Assembly: GCF_964656455.1 (NCBI RefSeq)
Contig: NC_135715.1
Coordinates: forward strand, 81,508,414 to 81,572,413
Length of the DNA: 64,000 nucleotides
Direction: 5' to 3'
DNA from: Halichoerus grypus
Taxonomy: Eukaryota > Chordata > Mammalia > Carnivora > Phocidae
Below are positions 1 through 8,826 of this stretch, piece after piece. The notes below the pieces were generated by a model, which was not told where the DNA came from, searched no databases, and saw nothing but the letters and a program-made list of their open reading frames with translations. Position 1 is the stretch's first letter; every line of letters starts with the position of its first letter. The position numbers were made by a program, and so were the translations under genes.

Positions 1-109
1 ATAGCTGCCTCCTGCCCATGCTTATTTCTGCCTCGGAATTCTGCTGGGACTCATTCCCCAGGTTTGCACTCAAGCAGAGTTGAAAATCCTGCCACCCTGT
101 GGAGAGGCG

Positions 110-341
110 AATGAGCTGAAGCTGGGATTCTTGACCGGCTTCTTTCTGCCAAAACAGTGTGGAGCACTTAGCATTCCTATGCACACATGGAGCAGTAGTG
201 TTAGCTTCAGGTAACAAGAGCTGAGTCGAGAGGTGCCTTCTGGCCCGGACTTCTTCTCCCTCGGTCTCACGTAAGGAACCCGTTCCCCAGGCTCTCACCC
301 ACGGTAGCCTGGAAAGTGCTTCCTCCCTCAGAGACGTGGAT
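110..341. repeat. Monomer class C, block I (reference unit)
   Basis: A ~232-bp monomer beginning near gcgaatgagctgaagctggg. It aligns with the second C monomer at 2206 (gcgaatgagctgcagctggg) and more distantly with the A monomers (ggtagctaaagcacgg). Boundaries are set by that hand alignment and may be off by a few bases. Positions 1-109 are the right end of the class E monomer that spans the unit boundary. Confidence 0.75.
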
Positions 342-795
342 GGTAGCTAAAGCACGATTTCTCTACCGTGTTGTTTCTTCGAGTTAGAACGCTAGCTATT
401 AGACTGCCATGCAAAAGTGGGGCTGCCGTGCTAGCTTGGTCAAACACATGGGGAGTCGTGTTCTGCCTTTCGCAGGGGCCTGAGTCTCACTCGCAAAAAG
501 CTTTGGACTCCCTTGCAGTGCTCTCACGCACGCACACCACAAAATGCTGCCACCCTCAGGAGCAGCTGTTTGACCTGCAGCACAGGCTCTCAACCGAGTT
601 TTTCCTTCGAGTTAGGTGGCTGTGTTTAAGGCGGCACACACACCCTCTCGAATGGTACTAGCCCCATAACCAGGATGTGAGTTAAGAGCTGCCTTCTGTA
701 CCGGCCTGTCTCTCCCCGATATTACGATATTGAAACCATCCCCAGGCTCTCAGCCACAGTACACCCTAAACTGCTCCGCCCACAGAGAGGTCGAC
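342..795. repeat. AB dimer 1 (~454 bp), block I
   Basis: The A half (342-571) starts ggtagctaaagcacg and contains ttcgagttagaacgctagc. The B half (572-795) starts gacctgcagcacagg and contains ttcgagttaggtggctg. Both end in a ggctctcagccacagtacacc- or ctcacgcacgcacaccac-like stretch, so A and B are diverged copies of one ~226-bp ancestor. Confidence 0.85.
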
Positions 796-1248
796 GGTAG
801 CTAAAGCACGGTTTCTCTACAGTGTTGTTTCTTCGAGTTAGAACGCTAGCTATTAGACTGCCATGCAAATGTGGGGCTGCCGTGCTAGCTTGGTCAAACA
901 CATGGGGAGTCGTGTTCTGCCTTTTGCTGGGGCCTGAGTCTCACTCGCAAAAAGCTTTGGACTCCCTTGCACTACTCTCACGCACGCACACAACAAAATG
1001 CTGCCACCCTCAGGAGCACCTGTTTTACCTGAAGCACAGGCTCTCAATCAAGTTTTCCTTCGAGTTAGGTGGCTGTGTTTAAGCCTGCACACACACCCTG
1101 GCGAACGGTAGCAGCCCCATAACCATGATGTGTGTTGAGAGCTGCCTTCTGTACCGGCCTGCCTCTCCCCGATATTATGATATTGAAACTGTGCCCAGGC
1201 TCTCAGCCACAGTACACCCTAAACTGCTTCGCCCACAGAGAGGTCGAC
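796..1248. repeat. AB dimer 2 (~453 bp), block I
   Basis: Very close copy of dimer 1 (A 796-1025, B 1026-1248). In units 5-15 a T-to-G change in its B half turns gtgtttaag into gtgttgaag and removes an in-frame stop, so a 143-codon frame appears there; I treat that frame as chance. Confidence 0.85.
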
Positions 1249-1689
1249 GGTAGCTAAAGCACGGTTTCTCTGCTGTGTAGTTTCTTCGAGTTAGAACGCT
1301 AGCTATTAGACTTCCATGCAAAAGTGGGGCTGCCGTGCTAGCGTGATGAAACACATGGGGAGTCGTGTTCTGCCTTTCGCTGGGGCCTGAGTCTCACTCG
1401 CAAAAAGCTTTGGACTTCCTTGCAGTGCTCTCACGCACGCACACCACAAAATGCTGCCACCCTCAGGAGCAGCTGTTTGACCTGACGCACAAGCTCTGAA
1501 CCGAGATTTTCCTTCGAGTTAGGTGGCTGTGTTTACCCTGGGCAACGGTACTAGCCCCATAACCATGATGTGGGTTGAGAGCTGCCTTCTGTACCGGCCT
1601 GTCTCTCCCCCGATATTACGATATTGAAACCGTCCCCAGGCTCTCAGCCACAGTACACCCTAAACTGCTTCGCCCACAGAGAGGTCGAC
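1249..1689. repeat. AB dimer 3 (441 bp), block I
   Basis: Like dimers 1 and 2 but about 13 bp shorter. The B half goes straight from ggctgtgttta to ccctgggcaacgg, lacking the aagcctgcacacaca segment. Its A half has the gctagcgtgatgaaac wording also found in the A monomer at 2436. Confidence 0.85.
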
Positions 1690-2145
1690 GGTAGCTAAAG
1701 CACGGTTTGTCTACAGTGTTGTTTGTTCGAGTTAGAAAGCTAGCTATTAGACTTCCATTCAAAAGTGGGGCCGCAGTAGTAGTTTCATGGAGCAAGTGGG
1801 GAGTCGTGTTCTGGCTTCTTCCGGGGCCTGGGTCTCACAAGGAAAATGGTTTTGGACTCACTTGCTGTGCACTCACGCATGCACACCACACAATGCGTCC
1901 ACCCTGAGGCATGGCTCTTTTAGCCGAAGCAGGAATTCCCTACAGAGTTGTTCCTTTGAGTTAGGTGGTTGGCTTATGGCCTGCAGGCACACCCGGGGCA
2001 AGGGGACTAGCCTCATAAACAAGAGGTGAGTTGAGAGCTGCCTTCCGCACCGGCCTGTTTCTCACTCCATTTCACGTATGGGACCCTTTCCCGGGTCTCT
2101 CATACACGACCACTATACAACTCCTGCGGCTTCAGGAACGGCAAT
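1690..2145. repeat. AB' dimer (456 bp), block I
   Basis: Diverged dimer (gttcgagttagaaagctagc; B half from 1921, tagccgaagcaggaattcc). Its closest relative inside the unit is the L1-bearing dimer at 2891-4070, with which it shares the ctttgagttaggtggttggc, aacaagaggtgagttgag and tttcacgtatgggaccc stretches. Confidence 0.85.
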
Positions 2146-2205
2146 GGTAGCTAAAGCGCAGTAAGGCTACAGCATTGATTCTTGGTGTTAGTAGCCTGGT
2201 AGGCG
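2146..2205. repeat. Truncated class D monomer stub (60 bp)
   Basis: Starts ggtagctaaagcgcag and runs to ggtgttagtagcctgg, matching the start of the full D monomer at 4071 (agcgcagtaac, cattgattcttggtgttag). It then jumps directly into a C monomer. The rest of D and a whole E monomer, present in block II, are missing here. Confidence 0.8.
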
Positions 2206-2435
2206 AATGAGCTGCAGCTGGGATTCTTTACAGACTTGTTTCTTCCCAGTCAGGGTCGAGCACATAGCATTCCAAGCACACATGGAGCAGTAGTCTTAGC
2301 TTCAGGTAGCAAGAGCTGAGTCCAGAGGTGCCTTCTGCCCGGACCTATTTCTCCCTTGGTTTCACGTATGGAACCCGTTCCCCAGGCTCTCAGCCACGGT
2401 ACTCCGTGTAATGCTTCCTCCGTCTAGAGGTCGAC
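2206..2435. repeat. Monomer class C, block II
   Basis: Starts at gcgaatgagctgcagctggg and shares cacacatggagcagtagt, agcttcaggta and caagagctgagtc with the C monomer at 110. It marks the start of the second block of the unit. Confidence 0.8.
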
Positions 2436-2890
2436 GGTAGCTAAAGCACGGTTTCTCTACAGTGTTGTTTCTTCGAGTGAGAACACTAGCTGTTAGACTT
2501 CCATGCAAAAGTGGGGCTGCCGTGCTAGCGTGATGAAACACATGGGGAGTCGTGTTCTGCCTTCTGCTGGGGCCTGAGGCTCATTCACAAAAAGCTTTGG
2601 ACTCCCTTGCAGTGCTCTCATGCACGCACACAACAAAATGCTTCCACCCTCAGGAGCGGCTCTTTTAGCTGAAGCATGGATTCTCCAGCGAGTTTTTCCT
2701 TCGAGTTAGGCAGTTTTCATGAAGCCTGCACACACACCCGGGGCAACGGTACCAGCCCCATAACCATGGTTTGAGTTGAGAGCTGCCTTCTCTCCGGCCT
2801 GTCTCTCCCTCGATTTCACGAAACGGAACCCGTCCCCAGGCTCTCACCCACCGTACACCCTAAACTGCTTCCTCCCACATAGAGGTCGTC
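2436..2890. repeat. AB dimer (455 bp), block II
   Basis: A half 2436-2665 (cttcgagtgagaacactagc), B half 2666-2890 (tagctgaagcatggattc, cttcgagttaggcag). This is the single AB dimer of block II, against three in block I. Confidence 0.85.
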
Positions 2891-2934
2891 GGTAGCTAAA
2901 GCACGGTTTCTCTTCAGTGTTGTTTCTCCGAGTT

Positions 2935-2950
2935 AGAACGCTTGCTATTA
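2935..2950. repeat. L1 target-site duplication, left copy (unit 1)
   Basis: agaacgcttgctatta, identical to 3655-3670. The bottom-strand nick site reads TTCT/AA against the L1 endonuclease consensus TTTT/AA. Both points support insertion by target-primed reverse transcription into an A monomer. Confidence 0.9.
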
Positions 2951-3019
2951 ATGTCCACAATAGCCAAACTGTGGAAAGAGCCATGTCCACCAACAGATGA
3001 ATGGATAAAGAAGAGGGGG

Positions 3020-3039
3020 TATATATATATATATATATA
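3020..3039. repeat. (TA)10 microsatellite inside L1, variable between units
   Basis: Ten TA repeats here; 7 at 7436-7449, 8 in unit 3, 7 in unit 4 and 6 in units 5-14. This run accounts for nearly all length differences between units. Confidence 0.95.
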
Positions 3040-3218
3040 CAATGGAATATTATGCAGCCATCAAAAGGAATGAGATCTTGCCATCTGCAACGACGTGGAT
3101 GGAACTGGAGGGTATCATGCTGAGCGAAATAAGTCAAACCGAGAAAGACATGTATCATATGACCTCACTGATATGAGGAATTCTTAATCTCAGGAAACAA
3201 ACTGAGGGTTGCTAGAGT

Positions 3219-3243
3219 GGGGGGTGGGGTGGGAGGGATGGGG
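3219..3243 (+). other. Candidate G-quadruplex motif 1 in the L1 3' UTR
   Basis: Runs of 6, 4, 3, 3 and 4 G separated by single or double bases fit the G3+N1-7 pattern. Repeated at the same place in all 14 L1 copies. Confidence 0.7.
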
Positions 3244-3355
3244 TCACTGGGTGTTGGACACTGTGGAGGGTATGTGTTCTGGTAAGCGCTGTGAATTGTG
3301 CAAGACTGTTGAATCTCAGATCTGTACCTCTGAAACAAATAATGCAATATATGTT

Positions 3356-3381
3356 AAGAAAGAAAAAAAGAAGAAGAAGAA
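3356..3381. repeat. Purine-only run (GAA-rich), internal to L1 3' UTR
   Basis: 26 purines (aag aaa gaa type, ending in repeated aag). It looks like an internal A-rich tract between two parts of the 3' UTR. I considered a second, nested L1 tail here and favour one continuous element, because only the outer ends carry a target-site duplication. Confidence 0.6.
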
Positions 3382-3466
3382 TGTAGCAGGAGGGGAAGAA
3401 TGAAGGGGGGAAAATCGGAGGGGGAGAAGAACCATGAGAGATGATGGACTCTGAAAAACAAACTGA

Positions 3467-3491
3467 GGGTTCTAGAGGGGAGGGGGCTGGG
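3467..3491 (+). other. Candidate G-quadruplex motif 2 in the L1 3' UTR
   Basis: GGG, seven-base loop, GGGG, A, GGGGG, CT, GGG; this just meets the usual loop limit. Repeated in every L1 copy. Confidence 0.55.
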
Positions 3492-3624
3492 AGGATGGCT
3501 TAGCCTGGTGATGGGTATTGAGCAGGGCACGTTCTGCATGGAGCACTGGGTGTTATGCACAAACAATGAATCATGGAACACTATATCTAAAACTAATGAT
3601 GTAATGTATGGGGATTAACATAAC

Positions 3625-3630
3625 AATAAA
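3625..3630 (+). terminator. AATAAA polyadenylation signal of L1
   Basis: Lies 25 bp before the end of the L1, in ataacaataaaaac. It is present in all 14 L1 copies, so a + strand transcript crossing the array would meet one every 4.41 kb. Confidence 0.7.
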
Positions 3631-3654
3631 AACATTAAATAATAATTAAAAAAA

Positions 3655-3670
3655 AGAACGCTTGCTATTA
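3655..3670. repeat. L1 target-site duplication, right copy (unit 1)
   Basis: Same 16 bases directly after the A tail. The A monomer then continues as gacttccatgcaaaagtggg, exactly as in uninterrupted A monomers. Confidence 0.9.
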
Positions 3671-4070
3671 GACTTCCATGCAAAAGTGGGGCCGCAGTGC
3701 TAGCCTCAGGAAACAAGTGGGGAGTCATGTTCTGCCTTCTGCCGGGGCCTGAGTCCCACACGGAAAATGGGTCTGGACTCACTTGCAGTGCGCTCACGCA
3801 TGCACACAGCAAAATGCGTCCACCCTCCGGCATGGCTACTTTAGCCGAAGCAGGAAATCTCTACAGAGTTGTTCCTTTGAGTTAGGTGGTTGGCTTTAGC
3901 CCTGCAGGCACACCCGGGGCAAGGGTACTAGCCTCATAAACAAGAGGTGAGTTGAGAACTGCCTTCCGCTCCGGCCTGTTTCTCACTCCATTTCACGTAT
4001 GGGACCCTTTCCCCGGGCTCTCAGACAGACACGAGCACTGTCAAATTCCTCTGGCTTCAGGAACGGCAAT

Positions 4071-4299
4071 GTTAACTCAAGCGCAGTAACTCTATAGCAT
4101 TGATTCTTGGTGTTAGTAGCCTGGGAACTAGGCTTCCAGGCACACAGGGTACAGCAGTGCTAATCTCCTCAAACAAGAGGGGAGTCGACAGCAGCCTTCC
4201 TTCCAGGCCTGCTTCTCACTCCGAGTTACGTTTAGGTTCCATTTCTCATGCTTTCACAAAAACACACAACAGATGAAGTGCACGCTCAGGAAGGGCGAT
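4071..4299. repeat. Monomer class D (complete)
   Basis: Starts gttaactcaagcgcagtaac, which aligns with ggtagctaaagcgcagtaag at 2146. It continues through aggcttccaggcacacaggg and acaagaggggagtcgacagc, positions that match the A/B monomer framework. Confidence 0.75.
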
Positions 4300-4525
4300 C
4301 TTTGCTGAGGCACGGGTCCTCCGCACTTTTGTTCCTTTCCGTTGGGTGGATGGCACTTAGGACTACACGCACACACGGGAGAGCCGATCTAGTTTCCCGA
4401 AACAAGAGTTGAGTCGATAGCTGCCTCCTGCCCATGCTTATTTCTGCCTCGGAATTCTGCTGGGACTCATTCCCCAGGTTTGCACTCAAGCAGAGTTGAA
4501 AATCCTGCCACCCTGTGGAGAGGCG
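4300..4525. repeat. Monomer class E, spanning the unit 1/unit 2 boundary
   Basis: The most diverged monomer, starting ctttgctgaggcacggg and containing cctttccgttgggtgg. It occupies the 226-bp slot between D and the next C monomer, which starts at 4526. It has no counterpart in block I. Confidence 0.7.
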
Positions 4526-7500
4526 AATGAGCTGAAGCTGGGATTCTTGACCGGCTTCTTTCTGCCAAAACAGTGTGGAGCACTTAGCATTCCTATGCAC
4601 ACATGGAGCAGTAGTGTTAGCTTCAGGTAACAAGAGCTGAGTCGAGAGGTGCCTTGTGGCCCGGACTTCTTCTCCCTCGGTCTCACGTAAGGAACCCGTT
4701 CCCCAGGCTCTCACCCACGGTAGCCTGGAAAGTGCTTCCTCCCTCAGAGACGTGGATGGTAGCTAAAGCACGATTTCTCTACCGTGTTGTTTCTTCGAGT
4801 TAGAACGCTAGCTATTAGACTGCCATGCAAATGTGGGGCTGCCGTGCTAGCTTGGTCAAACACATGGGGAGTCGTGTTCTGCCTTTCGCAGGGGCCTGAG
4901 TCTCACTCGCAAAAAGCTTTGGACTCCCTTGCAGTGCTCTCACGCACGCACACCACAAAATGCTGCCACCCTCAGGAGCAGCTGTTTTACCTGCAGCACA
5001 GGCTCTCAACCGAGTTTTTCCTTCGAGTTAGGTGGCTGTGTTTAAGGCGGCACACACACCCTCTCGAATGGTACTAGCCCCATAACCAGGATGTGAGTTA
5101 AGAGCTGCCTTCTGTACCGGCCTGTCTCTCCCCGATATTACGATATTGAAACCGTCCCCAGGCTCTCAGCCACAGTACACCCTAAACTGCTCCGCCCACA
5201 GAGAGGTCGACGGTAGCTAAAGCACGGTTTCTCTACAGTGTTGTTTCTTCGAGTTAGAACGCTAGCTATTAGACTGCCATGCAAATGTGGGGCTGCCGTG
5301 CTAGCTTGGTCAAACACATGGGGAGTCGTGTTCTGCCTTTTGCTGGGGCCTGAGTCTCACTCGCAAAAAGCTTTGGACTCCCTTGCACTACTCTCACGCA
5401 CGCACACAACAAAATGCTGCCACCCTCAGGAGCACCTGTTTTACCTGCAGCACAGGATCTCAATCGAGTTTTCCTTCGAGTTAGGTGGCTGTGTTTAAGC
5501 CTGCACACACACCCTGGCGAACGGTACCAGCCCCATAACCATGATGTGTGTTGAGAGCTGCCTTCTGTACCGGCCTGCCTCTCCCCGATATTATGATATT
5601 GAAACTGTGCCCAGGCTCTCAGCCACAGTACACCCTAAACTGCTTCGCCCACAGAGAGGTCGACGGTAGCTAAAGCACGGTTTCTCTGCTGTGTAGTTTC
5701 TTCGAGTTAGAACGCTAGCTATTAGACTTCCATGCAAAAGTGGGGCTGCCGTGCTAGCGTGATGAAACACATGCGGAGTCGTGTTCTGCCTTTCGCTGGG
5801 GCCTGAGTCTCGCTCGCAAAAAGCTTTGGACTTCCTTGCAGTGCTCTCACGCACGCACACAACAAAATGCTGCCACCCTCAGGAGCAGCTGTTTGACCTG
5901 ACGCACAAGCTCTGAACCGAGATTTTCCTTCGAGTTAGGTGGCTGTGTTTACCCTGGGCAACGGTACTAGCCCCATAACCATGATGTGGGTTGAGAGCTG
6001 CCTTCTGTACCGGCCTGTCTCTCCCCCGATATTACGATATTGAAACCGTCCCCAGGCTCTCAGCCACAGTACACCCTAAACTGCTTCGCCCACAGAGAGG
6101 TCGACGGTAGCTAAAGCACGGTTTGTCTACAGTGTTGTTTGTTCGAGTTAGAAAGCTAGCTATTAGACTTCCATTCAAAAGTGGGGCCGCAGTAGTAGTT
6201 TCATGGAGCAAGTGGGGAGTCGTGTTCTGGCTTCTTCCGGGGCCTGGGTCTCACAAGGAAAATGGTTTTGGACTCACTTGCTGTGCACTCACGCATGCAC
6301 ACCACACAATGCGTCCACCCTGAGGCATGGCTCTTTTAGCCGAAGCAGGAATTCCCTACAGAGTTGTTCCTTTGAGTTAGGTGGTTGGCTTATGGCCTGC
6401 AGGCACACCCGGGGCAAGGGGACTAGCCTCATAAACAAGAGGTGAGTTGAGAGCTGCCTTCCGCACCGGCCTGTTTCTCACTCCATTTCACGTATGGGAC
6501 CCTTTCCCGGGTCTCTCATACACGACCACTATACAACTCCTGCGGCTTCAGGAACGGCAATGGTAGCTAAAGCGCAGTAAGGCTACAGCATTGATTCTTG
6601 GTGTTAGTAGCCTGGTAGGCGAATGAGCTGCAGCTGGGATTCTTTACAGACTTGTTTCTTCCCAGTCAGGGTCGAGCACATAGCATTCCAAGCACACATG
6701 GAGCAGTAGTCTTAGCTTCAGGTAGCAAGAGCTGAGTCCAGAGGTGCCTTCTGCCCGGACCTATTTCTCCCTTGGTTTCACGTATGGAACCCGTTCCCCA
6801 GGCTCTCAGCCACGGTACTCCGTGTAATGCTTCCTCCGTCTAGAGGTCGACGGTAGCTAAAGCACGGTTTCTCTACAGTGTTGTTTCTTCGAGTGAGAAC
6901 ACTAGCTGTTAGACTTCCATGCAAAAGTGGGGCTGCCGTGCTAGCGTGATGAAACACATGGGGAGTCGTGTTCTGCCTTCTGCTGGGGCCTGAGGCTCAT
7001 TCACAAAAAGCTTTGGACTCCCTTGCAGTGCTCTCATGCACGCACACAACAAAATGCTTCCACCCTCAGGAGCGGCTCTTTTAGCTGAAGCATGGATTCT
7101 CCAGCGAGTTTTTCCTTCGAGTTAGGCAGTTTTCATGAAGCCTGCACACACACCCGGGGCAACGGTACTAGCCCCATAACCATGGTTTGAGTTGAGAGCT
7201 GCCTTCTCTCCGGCCTGTCTCTCCCTCGATTTCACGAAACGGAACCCGTCCCCAGGCTCTCACCCACCGTACACCCTAAACTGCTTCCTCCCACATAGAG
7301 GTCGTCGGTAGCTAAAGCACGGTTTCTCTTCAGTGTTGTTTCTCCGAGTTAGAACGCTTGCTATGAATGTCCACAATAGCCAAACTGTGGAAAGAGCCAT
7401 GTCCACCAACAGATGAATGGATAAAGAAGAGGGGGTATATATATATATACAATGGAATATTATGCAGCCATCAAAAGGAATGAGATCTTGCCATCTGCAA

Positions 7501-8826
7501 CGACGTGGATGGAACTGGAGGGTATCATGCTGAGCGAAATAAGTCAAACCGAGAAAGACATGTATCATATGACCTCACTGATATGAGGAATTCTTAATCT
7601 CAGGAAACAAACTGAGGGTTGCTAGAGTGGGGGGTGGGGTGGGAGGGATGGGGTCACTGGGTGTTGGACACTGTGGAGGGTATGTGTTCTGGTAAGCGCT
7701 GTGAATTGTGCAAGACTGTTGAATCTCAGATCTGTACCTCTGAAACAAATAATGCAATATATGTTAAGAAAGAAAAAAAGAAGAAGAAGAATGTAGCAGG
7801 AGGGGAAGAATGAAGGGGGGAAAATCGGAGGGGGAGAAGAACCATGAGAGATGATGGACTCTGAAAAACAAACTGAGGGTTCTAGAGGGGAGGGGGCTGG
7901 GAGGATGGCTTAGCCTGGTGATGGGTATTGAGCAGGGCACGTTCTGCATGGAGCACTGGGTGTTATGCACAAACAATGAATCATGGAACACTATATCTAA
8001 AACTAATGATGTAATGTATGGGGATTAACATAACAATAAAAACATTAAATAATAATTAAAAAAAAGAACGCTTGCTATTAGACTTCCATGCAAAAGTGGG
8101 GCCGCAGTGCTAGCCTCAGGAAACAAGTGGGGAGTCATGTTCTGCCTTCTGCCGGGGCCTGAGTCCCACACGGAAAATGGGTCTGGACTCACTTGCAGTG
8201 CGCTCACGCATGCACACAGCAAAATGCGTCCACCCTCCGGCATGGCTACTTTAGCCGAAGCAGGAAATCTCTACAGAGTTGTTCCTTTGAGTTAGGTGGT
8301 TGGCTTTAGCCCTGCAGGCACACCCGGGGCAAGGGTACTAGCCTCATAAACAAGAGGTGAGTTGAGAACTGCCTTCCGCTCCGGCCTGTTTCTCACTCCA
8401 TTTCACGTATGGGACCCTTTCCCCGGGCTCTCAGACAGACACGAGCACTGTCAAATTCCTCTGGCTTCAGGAACGGCAATGTTAACTCAAGCGCAGTAAC
8501 TCTATAGCATTGATTCTTGGTGTTAGTAGCCTGGGAACTAGGCTTCCAGGCACACAGGGTACAGCAGTGCTAATCTCCTCAAACAAGAGGGGAGTCGACA
8601 GCAGCCTTCCTTCCAGGCCTGCTTCTCACTCCGAGTTACGTTTAGGTTCCATTTCTCATGCTTTCACAAAAACACACAACAGATGAAGTGCACGCTCAGG
8701 AAGGGCGATCTTTGCTGAGGCACGGGTCCTCCGCACTTTTGTTCCTTTCCGTTGGGTGGATGGCACTTAGGACTACACGCACACACGGGAGAGCCGATCT
8801 AGTTTCCCGAAACAAGAGTTGAGTCG
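4417..8826. repeat. Macrosatellite unit 2 (4410 bp)
   Basis: (TA)7. It shares with unit 4 the ggatctcaatcgag version of the second AB dimer (near 5456) and the gtctcgctcgc variant (near 5808). Private changes include G at 4656 (others C) and C at 5774 (others G). Its L1 left junction reads gctatga/atg. Confidence 0.95.
7367..8064 (+). mobile_element. L1 fragment, unit 2
   Basis: Same insertion as in unit 1, 698 bp, (TA)7. The left target copy ends gctatga, the right copy (8065-8080) gctatta. Confidence 0.92.

Larger units (their letters stand above)
2951..3654 (+). mobile_element. 5'-truncated LINE-1 (ORF2 C-terminal end + 3' UTR), unit 1
   Basis: The 704-bp fragment begins inside the last ~75 codons of ORF2: translation gives STIAKLWKEP before and MEYYAAIKRNEILPS after a (TA)10 run, the typical L1 ORF2p C-terminus. 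Next come a G-rich 3' UTR, a purine run (3356-3381), a second G-rich stretch, wording such as gagcactgggtgttatgcac, an AATAAA signal and a short A tail. A perfect 16-bp target-site duplication flanks it. With (TA)10 the ORF2 tail is out of frame. It lacks a promoter, ORF1, endonuclease and reverse transcriptase, so it cannot move by itself. The 3' UTR resembles young carnivoran L1s as I remember them. Confidence 0.92.
2891..4070. repeat. AB' dimer split by the L1 insertion, block II
   Basis: A half 2891-3841, interrupted after gagttagaacgcttgctatta by a 704-bp L1 (2951-3654) and one extra copy of the 16-bp target site. B half 3842-4070. Without the insertion the dimer would be 460 bp, like its neighbours. 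Closest relative: 1690-2145. Confidence 0.87.
1..4416. repeat. Macrosatellite unit 1 (4416 bp; reference unit)
   Basis: Longest unit, because its (TA)n run has 10 repeats. It contains 16 complete ~226-bp monomers, one 60-bp stub and a 704-bp L1 fragment; all are annotated separately here and the other units follow the same plan. It shares diagnostic variants with unit 3 and not with units 2 or 4: gtttgacc near 568, accatcccc near 735, ctcaatcaag near 1041, and an L1 left junction reading gctatta/atg. Confidence 0.95.

Noticed and set aside
540..570. Possible CTCF site in the gccaccctcaggagcagc stretch, by analogy with DXZ4
   Set aside because: It does not fit the CTCF core (CCASYAGRKGGC type) in the bases that matter. 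I saw no convincing core by eye, but did not scan exhaustively.
722..738. Regulatory palindrome at cgatattacgatattg
   Set aside because: It is a short direct repeat (cgatatt twice) in B monomers, not a palindrome, and it decays in other monomers (cgatttcacg). No function is suggested.
342..2890. CRISPR-like direct repeats
   Set aside because: The repeated elements are 226-bp and 454-bp monomers with no short constant repeat alternating with unique spacers, and there are no cas genes. The L1 marks this as mammalian DNA.
3020..3039. TATA-like promoter in the (TA)n run
   Set aside because: It is a simple microsatellite inside the ORF2 tail of L1, with variable length and no initiator context.
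3382..3654. A second, nested L1 or SINE after the purine run at 3356-3381
   Set aside because: The second half reads as normal carnivoran L1 3' UTR, and only the outer ends (2935-2950 and 3655-3670) carry a target duplication. One continuous element is the simpler reading.
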